A stretch of DNA of 64,000 bases from Lentzea pudingi. GTDB lineage: Bacteria; Actinomycetota; Actinomycetes; Mycobacteriales; Pseudonocardiaceae. Numbering within the stretch: position 1 is the first letter of the stretch; each line of letters opens with the position of its first letter. The stretch is taken from contig NZ_BMNC01000014.1 in assembly GCF_014646255.1 (NCBI RefSeq), positions 124,001 through 188,000 on the forward strand. Reading direction: 5' to 3'. Made by a program: the position numbers and the translations under genes. This document shows positions 23,017 through 32,745 of the stretch, piece by piece. The notes under the pieces were generated by a model that was given only the letters and a program-made list of their open reading frames with translations, searched no databases and had not been told where the DNA came from.

Positions 23017-26000
23017 CCCTTGAGCTGTCGCAGCTTCACGAGGTTCGCTTCCGCCAGCGCGCCGAGCAGCTGCGCCTCACCGAGGTAGTGGTCGTCGATC
23101 AACGCCTCGACCTCGTCGTCGTTCATCGCCGGCACGATCCGCGCGGCCATCCTGTTCATGTTGCGATAGCTGCCCTGCAACAGGAACGGCTGCCCGGACG
23201 GGTCCGCCGCGGACGCGATGTACGCCTGGTTGACCTCGAGGACGACCTGCTGGATCCGTTGCAGCTTCCGGACGACCGAGAGCATGCGTTCGAGTTCGAC
23301 GGTCTCGTACTCGTGCCGGACGCTCTCGCCGTTCGCCAAGCGCACCAGCGGTTCCACGTCGACACCGCCCAGGGTCGGGTTCGAGCCGGACGCGTTCTCC
23401 AGGTAGCTCAACGCGAACAGCGCGTCGCGACCGGACAGCACGTCGCCGAGGTTCCACACGTCCGCGCGGTTCGCGAGCATGTCGGGCACGCGGAACGCAC
23501 GACCCGTCTCGGTGTACGGGTTGCCGGCCATCGACACGGCGAAGCGCTTGCCCCGCAGGTCGAACGTGCGCGGTTCGCCGTCCCAGACGCCTTCGACCCG
23601 GCGCTGGGCGTCGCACAGCGAGATGAACTTCTGCAACAGCTCCGGTGAGGTGTGCTGGATGTCGTCCAGGTGCAGCAGGACGTTGCTGCCCAGCGCGAAC
23701 GCGAAGTTGATCCGCTCGACCTCCTGGCGCGCGGTGGCGTTGGGTGCCTCCGCCGGGTCGAGCGAGGTGACGCCGGTGCCGAGCGCCGGGCCGTTGACCT
23801 TGACGAACACCATGCCCAGGCGGTTCGCGACGTACTCCATGAGCGTCGTCTTGCCGTAGCCGGGCGGGGAGATCAGCATCAGCAGGCCGGTGCCGTCGTT
23901 GAGCTGCTTGCTGAGGTTGTCGCCGATCAACGGCAGGTAGACCTCGTTGAGCAACCTGTTGCGCACGAACGTGTTCAGCACCGCCGGCTTGTAGTCGTCG
24001 AGGCGGAGCCTGCGGCGTTCCTCAGCCAGCAGTTCGTCCCGCTTGCGCTGGTAGGCGCGGAAGGCGGGGACCTGTTCGGAGCTGAAGGTCCTGAGCCTGG
24101 TGAGGGTTTCGTCCAGACGCAGGTCCATCGACTGGTTGTGCACGCGCGGGTGCGTGCCGAGCAGGCCCGTGACGGTCTCGGTCAGCGACGCGCTCGAGTC
24201 GTAGCGCGGCAGGTCGGTGAGCAGAACCGCGACAACCTCGGGGAACTCCGGGCAGTCCTCGTCCTTGAGAAACGCGTGCAGCCAGGCCTCGATCAGGTCG
24301 CGGTCGTGGAGTTCCTCGGTGACCACCGCGCGGAACCTGTCGATCACCGCGCGGGCGGCCTTGCTGGTGACGAAGCCCTGGGGCTCGCAGGCGAGTTCCT
24401 CGAACAGGTACTCGGCGGTGAGCTCCTCGAGTCCGAACTGCTGGCACAGCTCGGGAATCCCGTGCGTGCCACCGAAGATCGTGCGGGCCCTGGCCAGTGA
24501 CTCGGCCTTGCGCGCCCACACCGCGCGTTGCTCGGCCGGCTGTTCCGACCAGAAGACCTGCGCCTCGGCACGTGCTCGCGGCGGGTACCTGAGCAGTCCG
24601 GCGCCGGCGTGAAGGCGTTGCAGGACAGCGAGGATCTTCTCGGCGTCGTGGTCGTGGACGCCCTTCTCGTAGCCCTCGTCGTAGCGTTCCGCGGCGGCGT
24701 TCGTGACGTCCGTGCGGCCTTCGGCGAGCAGGCAGCCGGCGAGGTGCTCGGACCGGTAGACGTCCTGGGTCTCGCTCACCAGCAGCTGGTCCCAGAAACC
24801 TTTGGTACGAGCGAACTCGCCGTCGGTGACCTCGCTGCGGTAGTCGGTGCCGGTGACGGCGTAGAAGAGCTTGCCGTCGCGGGGCACGAGGGTGAGGTTC
24901 ATCGGCTCGGTCGTCACCGGGAACCGATGGCGGCCGAGCACGATCGACGCGCCGTCGTACAGGTCGGCCCGGTCGCGCAGTGCCCGGCCTCCCGCCTGCC
25001 GGGCGTCGCGCAGACTCGTGTCGAGCTCGTCGGCCCGGACGTCGCCGAGTTCCCTGAGCTGGTCGGCGACCGTGCGGACCTTGGCGACCATCGGGTCGCC
25101 CGCGAAGTACGTGTTGATCTCGTCCGTCGAGGTCAGCTTCCCGACGCGACGGCGGATCGTGCCGAGCACCCGTTCCGCGGACTGCACGAGCCGGTCGGCC
25201 TTGCGCGCCCGTTCGTCGAGCAGCGTCTGCTTGCGGGCGGAGAAGGCCTCGTAGACGTCAGTGCGCTTGGCACCGACCTGGGCGAGGAAGTCGTCGAACT
25301 CGCCGAACCGCGACTCGAGGTTCTCCAGTTGCAGCAGGAGCCGGCCGAGCTGGTCGTCGCAGCGTTGCGGGGTGTCCGCGACCGACAGCGCACCCGTGAT
25401 GGACTGGCCGAGCAGCGCGAACTCCGCGGCGAACTCGGCGCGGCCCTCGGCGTTCGCGAGCTGGGACCGCCGACCGTCCACAGTGGCGCGTGCCCGGTTG
25501 ACCGCGGCCAGCACCTCGCCGATGCTCGCCAGGATCCGCGTGCGGGTCGTGGTGTCGGCGGCGTCGAGCGTGCTGACGACCTCGGTCAGCACCTCCAGGC
25601 CGGTCTGCTGCTGCGCGAGCCGTTCGCGCAACGGCTTCGCCTCGGCTGCGGTCCTGAGCTCCGCGGCCGCGATCTGCTCGATCTCCTCGTGGTACTGGGA
25701 GAACGCGCTCTCACCGCTGAGGAACGCGACGGCTCTGCGCGCGGACGCACCGAGTTCCTCGACCAGTTCGGCTTCTCGCCTGTCGATCTCCTCGAGGTCG
25801 ACGTACTTGAGGTCCTTGAGGGTGATCAGGCGCCCCTGGGCGGACCTGAGGTCGGCCAGCAGCCGCACCCACTCGTCGGCACTCCTCGGAGCGGCCGACC
25901 GGGCGAGCCTGACCAGGCTGGCCAGCTTCTCCCCGGCCTCGTGGAGCTGCTGGGCCGCGTGCTCGGTGAGCGTGCGGACGGCCTCGAACTCGTCCAGCAC

Positions 26001-27446
26001 CTGCTCGGCGGTCGCCCGGATGGCCTGGACGTCCTGCTTGAGGCCCAGCTCGTCGAGCCAGAACACGCCGTCGACCACCCTGGTGCACAGGGCGATCAGG
26101 CCCTCGAACACCGGCGCGCTCGGGGTCATCTCGGCGCTCATCCTGGTGATGGACAGGCAGTCCGAGATGCCGCGGACGAGTTCGGCGTTGCCGATGCGGG
26201 CGAGCGGGCCCGCCTGGTCGGGCAGCACCTCGTCGGCCATGAACGGCGTGCGCCAGACCTGCATCGGGTGCACGCGCACCGGTTCGGAACCGGTCTCGCG
26301 GAAGACCACCAGCGTGCCGTCGGCGAAGAGCGAGTAGCCGTGGCAGGTGATGGGGGTCGCGACTTCCTTGCGGATCACGTTGTAGGGCAACAGGAGGCTG
26401 CGGCCGTCGCGGCGGGCGTGGTAGACGAACAGCACGTCCTCGCCGTTCGCCGACCGGACGACCCGTTCGAACTCCAGCTCGTCGGTGTCGACGTCGAACG
26501 TCTTGTCCGCGCCCGTGACCAGGTAGTACCCGCCGGGGAAGATGATGCCCTGGTCCTCGGGAAGGCGCTGACAGGCCTGGCCGATGCCGTCGAGCCTGGT
26601 GACCTCCTTGGTGCGGGTGTTGAACACCAGGTGCCGAGGCGTGGTCTCCTTGTACGGCAGGATCTTGAGGAGGATCAGCGGGCCGACGCGGGCGTAGTGG
26701 ACCACGGCGTCCGCGAGGCTCTGCAACGGCTCGTCGACGGGCTCGGAGTAGACGCCCTCGCCCGACTCGGTGTTGTTCTCGATCTTGACGGTCAGCGTGC
26801 CGCCGACCGTCTCGACGAACACCTCGTTGTCGATGGCGATGTGCGGGTGCCGGCCGAGCACGTGCTGCTCGCGGGTCGTCTCGACCCACGTGAAGTCGTG
26901 CGCGGGCGGGAAAACGTGGTCGCGGTCGCCCAGGTCGTCGACGTAGGTGACCGAGCCGTCGACCTTGACGTCCCAGCGCAGGACCTTGATGTCCTCGATC
27001 CGTGTGCCGGTCTGGAACACCGCGAGCAGCCGTGACTCGACGATGCGCAGCTGCAGCAGCCGCGTCTCGCGGTAGTAGCGGTACAGCTCGGCGAAGTCGT
27101 TGCGGAACCTCGGGTCCTGGAGGAAGTCGGCCTCGACCGTGCCGAAGTCCCTGCCGTGCACCGCGAAAACGTCGTCGACCGCGGTCTCGGGCTTGAGGCC
27201 CATGAAGACGTTGTAGCCGAACAGCATCACGTCGCCAAGCGCGACCATGTCACGCGGCACGCAGTTGTTATCGGTGCGGATGCGCTCTGTGGAGACGAGT
27301 TCGAGGGCCGTGCTGCCGAACGTCTCGACGCGCTGGGCGTTCAGCGCCTCGGTGCTGCGGGCGAGCTCGGCGGCCTGTTCGGCCAGCCTCGCCCGCAGCA
27401 CCTCGTAAGTGCCCGCGTCAAGCCGAAAATTGGACACAGTCGTCAT
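23013..27446 (-). CDS. Giant AAA-type ATPase ('DNA repair ATPase' family)
   Basis: 1,477 aa. About 480 residues of beta-rich N-terminal region with repeated conserved blocks (VPRDMVALGDVMLFGYNVFMG, DQGIIFPGGYYLV), long coiled-coil helices (about 500-800), and a C-terminal AAA module with Walker A SPPGYGKTTLM (about 1190), Walker B NVLLHLDDIQH (about 1255) and a sensor-like AVSMAGNPY. The usual label 'DNA repair ATPase' is not backed by biochemistry known to me. Start ATG 27446 overlaps the flotillin stop (ATGA). Third gene of an NfeD-like/flotillin/ATPase operon, so a membrane-domain-linked remodelling function is plausible. Confidence 0.88.
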   Translation of the reverse strand: MTTVSNFRLDAGTYEVLRARLAEQAAELARSTEALNAQRVETFGSTALELVSTERIRTDNNCVPRDMVALGDVMLFGYNVFMGLKPETAVDDVFAVHGRDFGTVEADFLQDPRFRNDFAELYRYYRETRLLQLRIVESRLLAVFQTGTRIEDIKVLRWDVKVDGSVTYVDDLGDRDHVFPPAHDFTWVETTREQHVLGRHPHIAIDNEVFVETVGGTLTVKIENNTESGEGVYSEPVDEPLQSLADAVVHYARVGPLILLKILPYKETTPRHLVFNTRTKEVTRLDGIGQACQRLPEDQGIIFPGGYYLVTGADKTFDVDTDELEFERVVRSANGEDVLFVYHARRDGRSLLLPYNVIRKEVATPITCHGYSLFADGTLVVFRETGSEPVRVHPMQVWRTPFMADEVLPDQAGPLARIGNAELVRGISDCLSITRMSAEMTPSAPVFEGLIALCTRVVDGVFWLDELGLKQDVQAIRATAEQVLDEFEAVRTLTEHAAQQLHEAGEKLASLVRLARSAAPRSADEWVRLLADLRSAQGRLITLKDLKYVDLEEIDRREAELVEELGASARRAVAFLSGESAFSQYHEEIEQIAAAELRTAAEAKPLRERLAQQQTGLEVLTEVVSTLDAADTTTRTRILASIGEVLAAVNRARATVDGRRSQLANAEGRAEFAAEFALLGQSITGALSVADTPQRCDDQLGRLLLQLENLESRFGEFDDFLAQVGAKRTDVYEAFSARKQTLLDERARKADRLVQSAERVLGTIRRRVGKLTSTDEINTYFAGDPMVAKVRTVADQLRELGDVRADELDTSLRDARQAGGRALRDRADLYDGASIVLGRHRFPVTTEPMNLTLVPRDGKLFYAVTGTDYRSEVTDGEFARTKGFWDQLLVSETQDVYRSEHLAGCLLAEGRTDVTNAAAERYDEGYEKGVHDHDAEKILAVLQRLHAGAGLLRYPPRARAEAQVFWSEQPAEQRAVWARKAESLARARTIFGGTHGIPELCQQFGLEELTAEYLFEELACEPQGFVTSKAARAVIDRFRAVVTEELHDRDLIEAWLHAFLKDEDCPEFPEVVAVLLTDLPRYDSSASLTETVTGLLGTHPRVHNQSMDLRLDETLTRLRTFSSEQVPAFRAYQRKRDELLAEERRRLRLDDYKPAVLNTFVRNRLLNEVYLPLIGDNLSKQLNDGTGLLMLISPPGYGKTTLMEYVANRLGMVFVKVNGPALGTGVTSLDPAEAPNATARQEVERINFAFALGSNVLLHLDDIQHTSPELLQKFISLCDAQRRVEGVWDGEPRTFDLRGKRFAVSMAGNPYTETGRAFRVPDMLANRADVWNLGDVLSGRDALFALSYLENASGSNPTLGGVDVEPLVRLANGESVRHEYETVELERMLSVVRKLQRIQQVVLEVNQAYIASAADPSGQPFLLQGSYRNMNRMAARIVPAMNDDEVEALIDDHYLGEAQLLGALAEANLVKLRQLKG

Positions 27447-29377
27447 GCGTTCGTGGTGTTCTGGCCGTTGTTCTTGGCCATCTGGGTCAGCGCGATCGCC
27501 GCGGCGATGTTCTGCGCGTCACCCGTGGTGAACGAGCTGAGGATCTTGGTCAGGTCCTCCGGGAAGTTCGACGTCCCGTCCATCCACCTGGAACCCAGCG
27601 CCTGCACGACGTCGGAGTTGCCGACGAAGCTGTCGACCTGCTTGCCCGCGGTGATCGAGCTGGCGATCCTGTCGAAGAACATCGTGTCGCCACCGACGAT
27701 GTCGATGTCGGCCTTCTCCAGGCCGGCCGCGAGCACCATGGCCTGGGCCTCGGCGATCTCGCGCTGCACGTCGATGCCCCTGAGCCGGATCTCCTTCTCC
27801 GCTTCGAGGCGCAGGCGGTACTCCTCGTGCTCGCGGGTCGCGGTGTCGAGCGCGGCCATCGCCTCCGCCTTGTGCGACAGGCCTTCCGCTTCGCCCTTGA
27901 GGCGTTCCTTGATGCCCTCGGCGTCGGCCAGTGCCTTCTCGCGGTCGACGACGGCCTCGGCGCGGCCGAACGCCTCGGAGGCGGCGGCGTCGCGTTCCTT
28001 GACCAGGGCGTCCGCCAGACCCTTCGCGGCGGCCTCGGCCTGCGCGCCCTCCGCGAGACGGATCTTGGAGCGGGTGTCCAGCTCGGCTGCCTTGTTGCGC
28101 GCCTCGGCGAGCACGACCTCCTCGCGGGCCTTGTGCTGCGCCGACGCCTCCGCGGCCTCGGCGGCCTTGATGTCCTTTACCAGCGACTCCTGCGCTTCGG
28201 CCTCGGCCCTGATGATGATCTGCTGGCGGTCGCGTTCGGCCTCCTCGACCGCGCGCAGGCGCTTGATGTTCTCCTCCTGCTCGGCCACCGTCTTCTCGAC
28301 GGCGACGCGCTCGCGCACCAGGTCGGCGATCGCGCGGCGCTCGTGCTCGAGCTCCTTGTCCTTCTCGATCATGCGCAGCGAGGTCTCGCGTTCGCGGGCG
28401 ATGACCTCCAGCATGCGGTCCTTCTCGATGCGCTCGGTCTCGACGGCGATCACGCGCTCGCGGTTCTTCTCGGCGACGGCGATCTCGCGGGCCTTGTTCT
28501 CGGTCTGGATGCCGAGCTGTTCCTCGGTGCGGATGAACGCGGTGTTGGCCTTGAGCCGTTCCTCGGCCTGCACCTTCTGCGTCTCCGCCTCCTGCTGCGC
28601 GCGGGCCGTCTCGATCGCGCGCTTCTGGTTGATCTCCGCGTCGGCCTGACGCCGTTCCAGCTCGAGGATCGCCTCACGCGCGTTGACGTTCTGGCGCGTG
28701 ATCTCCTTCTCCTCGTTGCGGGTGAACTCGTTGGTCTTGACGTGCTCGATCGCGGTCAGCTCGGTGATCTTGCGAATGCCTTGCGCGTCCAGGATGTTCG
28801 CCGGGTCGAGCTGCTTGAGCGGCGTCTGCTCCAGGTAGTCGATGGCCGCGTCCTCGAGGCTGTAGCCGTTGAGGTCGGTGCCGATGACCTGGACGATCCG
28901 GTCGCGGAACTCGTCGCGGTGGGTGTAGAGGTCGACGAAGTCGAGCTGCTTGCCGACGGTCTTGAGCGCCTCGGAGAACTTGGCGTTGAACAGCTCCTGC
29001 AGCGTCTGCTCGTGGCTCGCGCGCTCGGTGCCGATCGCCTGCGCGACCTTGATGACGTCCTCGACGGTCTTGTTGACCCGCACGAAGAACGTGATGCGGA
29101 TGTCCGCGCGGATGTTGTCCTTGCAGATCAGGCCCTCGTTGCCGGCCCTGCGGATCTCGATGGTCTTCACCGAGATGTCCATCGTCTCGCACCGGTGCAG
29201 CACCGGGAGCACGACGGTGCCCGTGAAGGTCACGTCGACCTTGCGCATCTTCGAGACGATCAGCGCCTTGCCCTGCTCGCACTTCTTGAAAAGTCTGCTC
29301 AGCGTGATCAACGCCAAGATCAGCACGAACGCGCTCACGGCGATCAGAACGATCAGCCCCGTGGAGATCGCACCCAT
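27443..29377 (-). CDS. Flotillin family (SPFH domain) protein
   Basis: 644 aa. N-terminal membrane helix (GLIVLIAVSAFVLILALITL), SPFH/band-7 domain at about 30-220, then a very long Glu/Ala/Arg-rich coiled coil (about 230-560) and a small C-terminal domain with DTMFFDRIASSITAGKQVDSF. ATG 29377 starts 2 nt after the preceding NfeD-like gene stop and ends in ATGA overlap with the ATPase. Flotillins scaffold membrane microdomains, and NfeD partners are standard. The coupled giant ATPase is the unusual part. Confidence 0.93.
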   Translation of the reverse strand: MGAISTGLIVLIAVSAFVLILALITLSRLFKKCEQGKALIVSKMRKVDVTFTGTVVLPVLHRCETMDISVKTIEIRRAGNEGLICKDNIRADIRITFFVRVNKTVEDVIKVAQAIGTERASHEQTLQELFNAKFSEALKTVGKQLDFVDLYTHRDEFRDRIVQVIGTDLNGYSLEDAAIDYLEQTPLKQLDPANILDAQGIRKITELTAIEHVKTNEFTRNEEKEITRQNVNAREAILELERRQADAEINQKRAIETARAQQEAETQKVQAEERLKANTAFIRTEEQLGIQTENKAREIAVAEKNRERVIAVETERIEKDRMLEVIARERETSLRMIEKDKELEHERRAIADLVRERVAVEKTVAEQEENIKRLRAVEEAERDRQQIIIRAEAEAQESLVKDIKAAEAAEASAQHKAREEVVLAEARNKAAELDTRSKIRLAEGAQAEAAAKGLADALVKERDAAASEAFGRAEAVVDREKALADAEGIKERLKGEAEGLSHKAEAMAALDTATREHEEYRLRLEAEKEIRLRGIDVQREIAEAQAMVLAAGLEKADIDIVGGDTMFFDRIASSITAGKQVDSFVGNSDVVQALGSRWMDGTSNFPEDLTKILSSFTTGDAQNIAAAIALTQMAKNNGQNTTNA

Positions 29378-29379
29378 GT

Positions 29380-29910
29380 TCAGCCCCCTGTGGTGATGTC
29401 CACGACCCAGAAGAACTCGCCCTCTGCGTCGTAGTCGAAGATCAGCGCGGTCTGTCCCGCCTCGAGTTCGGTGCTCTGCGCCGCCCGCACCTGAACGACC
29501 GCCGTACCGCCGTCGTCGGCGGTCACCTCGGCCTGCCCGTACTGCTCGGTGACCCTGGAGGTCCTGACGACCGCGGTGCGGCCGACGAAGTCGTTGCGGG
29601 ACGCCGGTTTCTCCGGTTTCGTCCAGTTCCTGACCGGGATGAGAAGGATCTTCGTGACGAGCGCGCCGACGAGCAGCGAGCCCGCGAGGACCGCGTACCG
29701 GAGCTTGCCCTCGGGCGTGAGCACGGTGCCGACGAGCGCCGCGAACCACGTGATCACGACGAACATCGAGATGGAGACCGGCATGACGGGGGCGTCGAAG
29801 TCCAGGCCCACCAACGCCACCGTGAGCCAGTAGGCGAGCACTATGAGCAACAGCAGGCTGAACAGCACCGTCGGAAACGCCAGCGCGGCAGCCAGGAACT
29901 CGGTCATCAT
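29380..29910 (-). CDS. NfeD-like membrane protein with OB domain
   Basis: 176 aa. Three or four membrane helices (FLAAALAFPTVLFSLLLLIV, MPVSISMFVVITWFAALVG, YAVLAGSLLVGALVTKILLI), then a C-terminal beta-barrel OB domain (DFVGRTAVVRTSRV...GQTALIFDYDAEG). Start at the ATG-ATG pair at 29910/29907 behind GGGGGG. First gene of the operon with flotillin; OB-containing NfeD proteins are the usual flotillin partner. Confidence 0.85.
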   Translation of the reverse strand: MMTEFLAAALAFPTVLFSLLLLIVLAYWLTVALVGLDFDAPVMPVSISMFVVITWFAALVGTVLTPEGKLRYAVLAGSLLVGALVTKILLIPVRNWTKPEKPASRNDFVGRTAVVRTSRVTEQYGQAEVTADDGGTAVVQVRAAQSTELEAGQTALIFDYDAEGEFFWVVDITTGG

Positions 29911-29984
29911 CGCCCCCCTTCTCGACATTCTGATGCGCCGAAGGGCTGTTCCGTTGCACTTTCGGGAATGATCGATGGAAATCG

Positions 29985-30797
29985 ATGGTTGCCCCGGCCA
30001 TGGACATCGGGGTGCAGGGACTGAACATCGGTGACACGGCGGGACCCGACGAGACGAGGAGGCTCGCCCAGCTGGCCGAGTCGCTCGGCTACCGGTCGTG
30101 GTGGGCGTCCGACCACGTGGTGCTGCCGTCACCGCGCGTCGACCCGTCACCGTCCGAACCGGACACCGTGATCGTGGATCCGCTGGCCCACCTGAGTTAT
30201 GTGGCCGCAGTCACTTCTTCTTTGGAGCTCGCGACCGGGATCGTGATCCTGCCCCAGCGCAACCCGCTCGTGCTCGCGAAGCAGGTGGCGTCGCTGGACC
30301 TGCTCAGCGGCGGCCGGTTCACGCTCGGCGTCGGCGCGGGCTACCTCGAACCGGAGATGACCGCGGTCGGGGCGACCTTCGCCGATCGGGGCGCGCGGAC
30401 CGACGAGTACCTCGACGCGATGGACCAGCTCTGGCACGCGGAGGAGCCGTCGTTCGCCGGGAAGTTCGTGTCGTTCTCCGGCATCGACGCCCATCCCCGT
30501 CCGTCGAACGTGCGCGTGGTCGTCGGCGGGCACAGCCCGTCCGCGTTCCGGCGGGCCGTGACGCGCGGGCAGGGCTGGTTCGGCATCGGCACGCCCGAGG
30601 ACGTCCGCGGCCACCTGGCCCGGTTCCCGCAGCGCCCTTCCGGCTTCCGGATCAGCGTGTCCGCGCAGGTCCCGCTCACCGCCGCGGTCGTGCGCGAGTA
30701 CGAGGACCTGGGCGTGGACGAGCTGGTGATCTACCCGCCGATGTTCGACGGCACCGTGGACGAGGTGCTGCGGCGCAACGCGGAGTTCACCGGCTAG
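29985..30797 (+). CDS. LLM class F420-dependent oxidoreductase
   Basis: 270 aa. Luciferase-like TIM barrel: LAQLAESLGYRSWWASDHVVLP, LELATGIVILPQRNPLVLAK, LDLLSGGRFTLGVGAGYL. This pattern is typical of F420-dependent rather than FMN enzymes. ATG 29985 has GGAA upstream; an in-frame ATG at 30000 is possible. The COG0523 GTPase gene starts 12 bp after it and is probably co-transcribed. Substrate unknown. Confidence 0.9.
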   Translation: MVAPAMDIGVQGLNIGDTAGPDETRRLAQLAESLGYRSWWASDHVVLPSPRVDPSPSEPDTVIVDPLAHLSYVAAVTSSLELATGIVILPQRNPLVLAKQVASLDLLSGGRFTLGVGAGYLEPEMTAVGATFADRGARTDEYLDAMDQLWHAEEPSFAGKFVSFSGIDAHPRPSNVRVVVGGHSPSAFRRAVTRGQGWFGIGTPEDVRGHLARFPQRPSGFRISVSAQVPLTAAVVREYEDLGVDELVIYPPMFDGTVDEVLRRNAEFTG

Positions 30798-30808
30798 CCT
30801 CGGACGTC

Positions 30809-31717
30809 GTGATCCCCGTCGTCGTGCTCGCCGGCTTCCTCGGTTCCGGCAAGACCACCCTGCTCAACCACCTGCTGCGCACGTCCGGCGGCACGCGGAT
30901 CGGCGTCGTGGTGAACGACTTCGGGCGGATCAACATCGACGCGTTCGCCGTCTCGGCCCAGGTCGACTCGATGGTGTCGCTGTCGAACGGCTGCCTGTGC
31001 TGCGCCGTCGACGGCACCGAGCTGGACGGGATGCTGTCCCGGCTGGCCTCGGCGGACCTGGACGTCATCGTGATCGAGGCGTCCGGTCTGGCCGAGCCGG
31101 CGGCCATGGTGCGGATGGTGTTGCAGGCGCCGGGGGTGTCGTACGGCGGGCTGATCTACGTGGCCGACGCGGTGGAGTTGGACGCGGTGCCGCACCTGGA
31201 ACGCGATCTCGCGCTGGCCGACCTGGTGGTGCTGAACAAGGTCGACCGCGTCGCCTCGCTGCCGACGCTGCCGTGTTCGGCTCCCGTGCTGCCGGTGTCC
31301 TTCGGGCAGATCGACCCGGCGTTGCTGTTCGAGGTGCGGCCACCGGACCTGGGGCCGCGGCAGCTGTCGTTCGACGACCTGGACGACCACTCAACGCACG
31401 CGCACGCCTCGTACGACAGCGTGTCGTTCGAATGCGCGGAACCGTTGCACCCCAAGCTTTTCATGGACTTTCTTTCAGCGCGTCCCGAAGGACTGTTCCG
31501 CGCCAAGGGTTTCGTGCGGTTCCCCCTCGGCACGTTCATGCTGCACACCGTCGGCGCGTACGTCTCGTTCACCGCGGTCGACGACGCCCCGACGCAGCTG
31601 GTGCTGATCGGGGCGGGCATCGATCCGGAAGCGCTGACCGACTGGCTGCTGGCGTGCGCCGCGGACGGACCGGTCACCGAGCAGGACATGCTCTGGGTGC
31701 TCCGGTACGCCCGCTGA
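30809..31717 (+). CDS. COG0523 (CobW-like) metal-chaperone GTPase
   Basis: 302 aa, GTG 30809. Walker A GFLGSGKTT at about 9-17, the hallmark GCLCC metal-binding motif (about 62-66), EASGLAEP, and NKVD for guanine. The C-terminal CobW_C domain has HAHASYDSVSFE and the RAKGF region. The family inserts or allocates Zn, Co or Fe. No Zur-like box is visible upstream, so the metal is not predictable here. Confidence 0.9.
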   Translation: MIPVVVLAGFLGSGKTTLLNHLLRTSGGTRIGVVVNDFGRINIDAFAVSAQVDSMVSLSNGCLCCAVDGTELDGMLSRLASADLDVIVIEASGLAEPAAMVRMVLQAPGVSYGGLIYVADAVELDAVPHLERDLALADLVVLNKVDRVASLPTLPCSAPVLPVSFGQIDPALLFEVRPPDLGPRQLSFDDLDDHSTHAHASYDSVSFECAEPLHPKLFMDFLSARPEGLFRAKGFVRFPLGTFMLHTVGAYVSFTAVDDAPTQLVLIGAGIDPEALTDWLLACAADGPVTEQDMLWVLRYAR

Positions 31718-31722
31718 CGTCA

Positions 31723-32745
31723 CTACTTCTTGCAGAACGCGGTGTCCATCACGTCGAACACCTGCTGGAACTTCTTCGCGGGGTCGTCCCCGAACGTGCC
31801 GGGCAACGCGGTGAGCGTGATCGCCGCGTTCTTGCCGCCGTCGGTCGCACCGCCGAGCGACGCCCACCCGTGGATCGACCCGCCGTGCCCCCACCAGACC
31901 CCGCCGCAGCTGAGTTTGGTGGCCTCGATGCCGAGCCCGTAGGCGCTCCTGTCGTCGACGGTGACGGTCTTGCGCATCTCGTCGAGCTGCGGCTTGTCCA
32001 GGACCTTGCCCTGGAGCAGGGAGTTGTAGAACTTGGCGACGTCCCGGGGCGTGGAGACCATCGCACCGGAAGCCCACGCGGCGGACGTCTCGATCTCCGT
32101 CGCGTTGACCACCTTCGACTTCGGGTCGAGCAGGTCGCTCAGCGCGTAGGCCTGGGCGTGGCGGCCGCGGATGCGTTGCTCACCCTGGGCGGGCCAGTAC
32201 GTGTCCTTCAGCCCGGCCCTGGCGATCACCTTGTCGATCGCCTCGCCGACCGGTCGTCCGCTGGCCTTCTGGATCAGCAGCCCGGCGACGACGTAGTTCG
32301 TGTTGCTGTACTCGTACTTCTCGCCCGGCTCGAACCTCTTCGGCTGCGCCAGGGCCGCGTCCAGGAGGTCGTGCGGCGCGAAGTACCTGTCCCGGATGTC
32401 GGCGATCTTCGGCACCCCGACCTGGATCACGTAGTCCGGCAACCCGCTGGTGTGCTGCAGGACCTGGCGCACCGTGATGCGGCTGTCCTTGACGTGCGGC
32501 ACGTACTGGTTGACCGGCTTGTCGAGCTCGACCTTCTTCTCCGCGACCAGCTGCAACGTAGCCACCGCGACGAACGACTTGGTGATGCTGCCGATCCGCA
32601 CCCGCCCGTTGACCGGCGCGTTTCCCCTGGCGTGGTCGCTGCCCCGCAGGTGCGCCTCGACACCGGGCGTGCCGTCCTTGACGATCTGGTCGAGCTGCTG
32701 GGGGACAAGGAGAGTGAGCGCCGTGAGCGCTGCGACGGCAATCAC
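31723..32745 (-). CDS. Serine hydrolase, class C beta-lactamase / DD-peptidase family (S12)
   Basis: 340 aa from GTG 32745, which overlaps the upstream stop (GTGA). Catalytic motifs SITK (SxxK), YSN (YxN) and HGG (in place of KTG). The N-terminus IAVAALTALTLLVP is a weak signal peptide lacking basic residues. Paralogous to the gene upstream. The family acts as D-alanyl-D-alanine carboxypeptidases, esterases or beta-lactamases. Cysteines in KLSCGG and near the C-terminus (FCKK) could form a disulfide outside the cell. Confidence 0.88.
   Translation of the reverse strand: MIAVAALTALTLLVPQQLDQIVKDGTPGVEAHLRGSDHARGNAPVNGRVRIGSITKSFVAVATLQLVAEKKVELDKPVNQYVPHVKDSRITVRQVLQHTSGLPDYVIQVGVPKIADIRDRYFAPHDLLDAALAQPKRFEPGEKYEYSNTNYVVAGLLIQKASGRPVGEAIDKVIARAGLKDTYWPAQGEQRIRGRHAQAYALSDLLDPKSKVVNATEIETSAAWASGAMVSTPRDVAKFYNSLLQGKVLDKPQLDEMRKTVTVDDRSAYGLGIEATKLSCGGVWWGHGGSIHGWASLGGATDGGKNAAITLTALPGTFGDDPAKKFQQVFDVMDTAFCKK

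Noticed and set aside
24528..27035. 835-aa ORF opposite the giant ATPase
   Set aside because: Shadow of a high-GC gene; Leu/Val/Glu/Gly/Arg-rich low-complexity translation, no start signal, and the opposite strand has clear domains.
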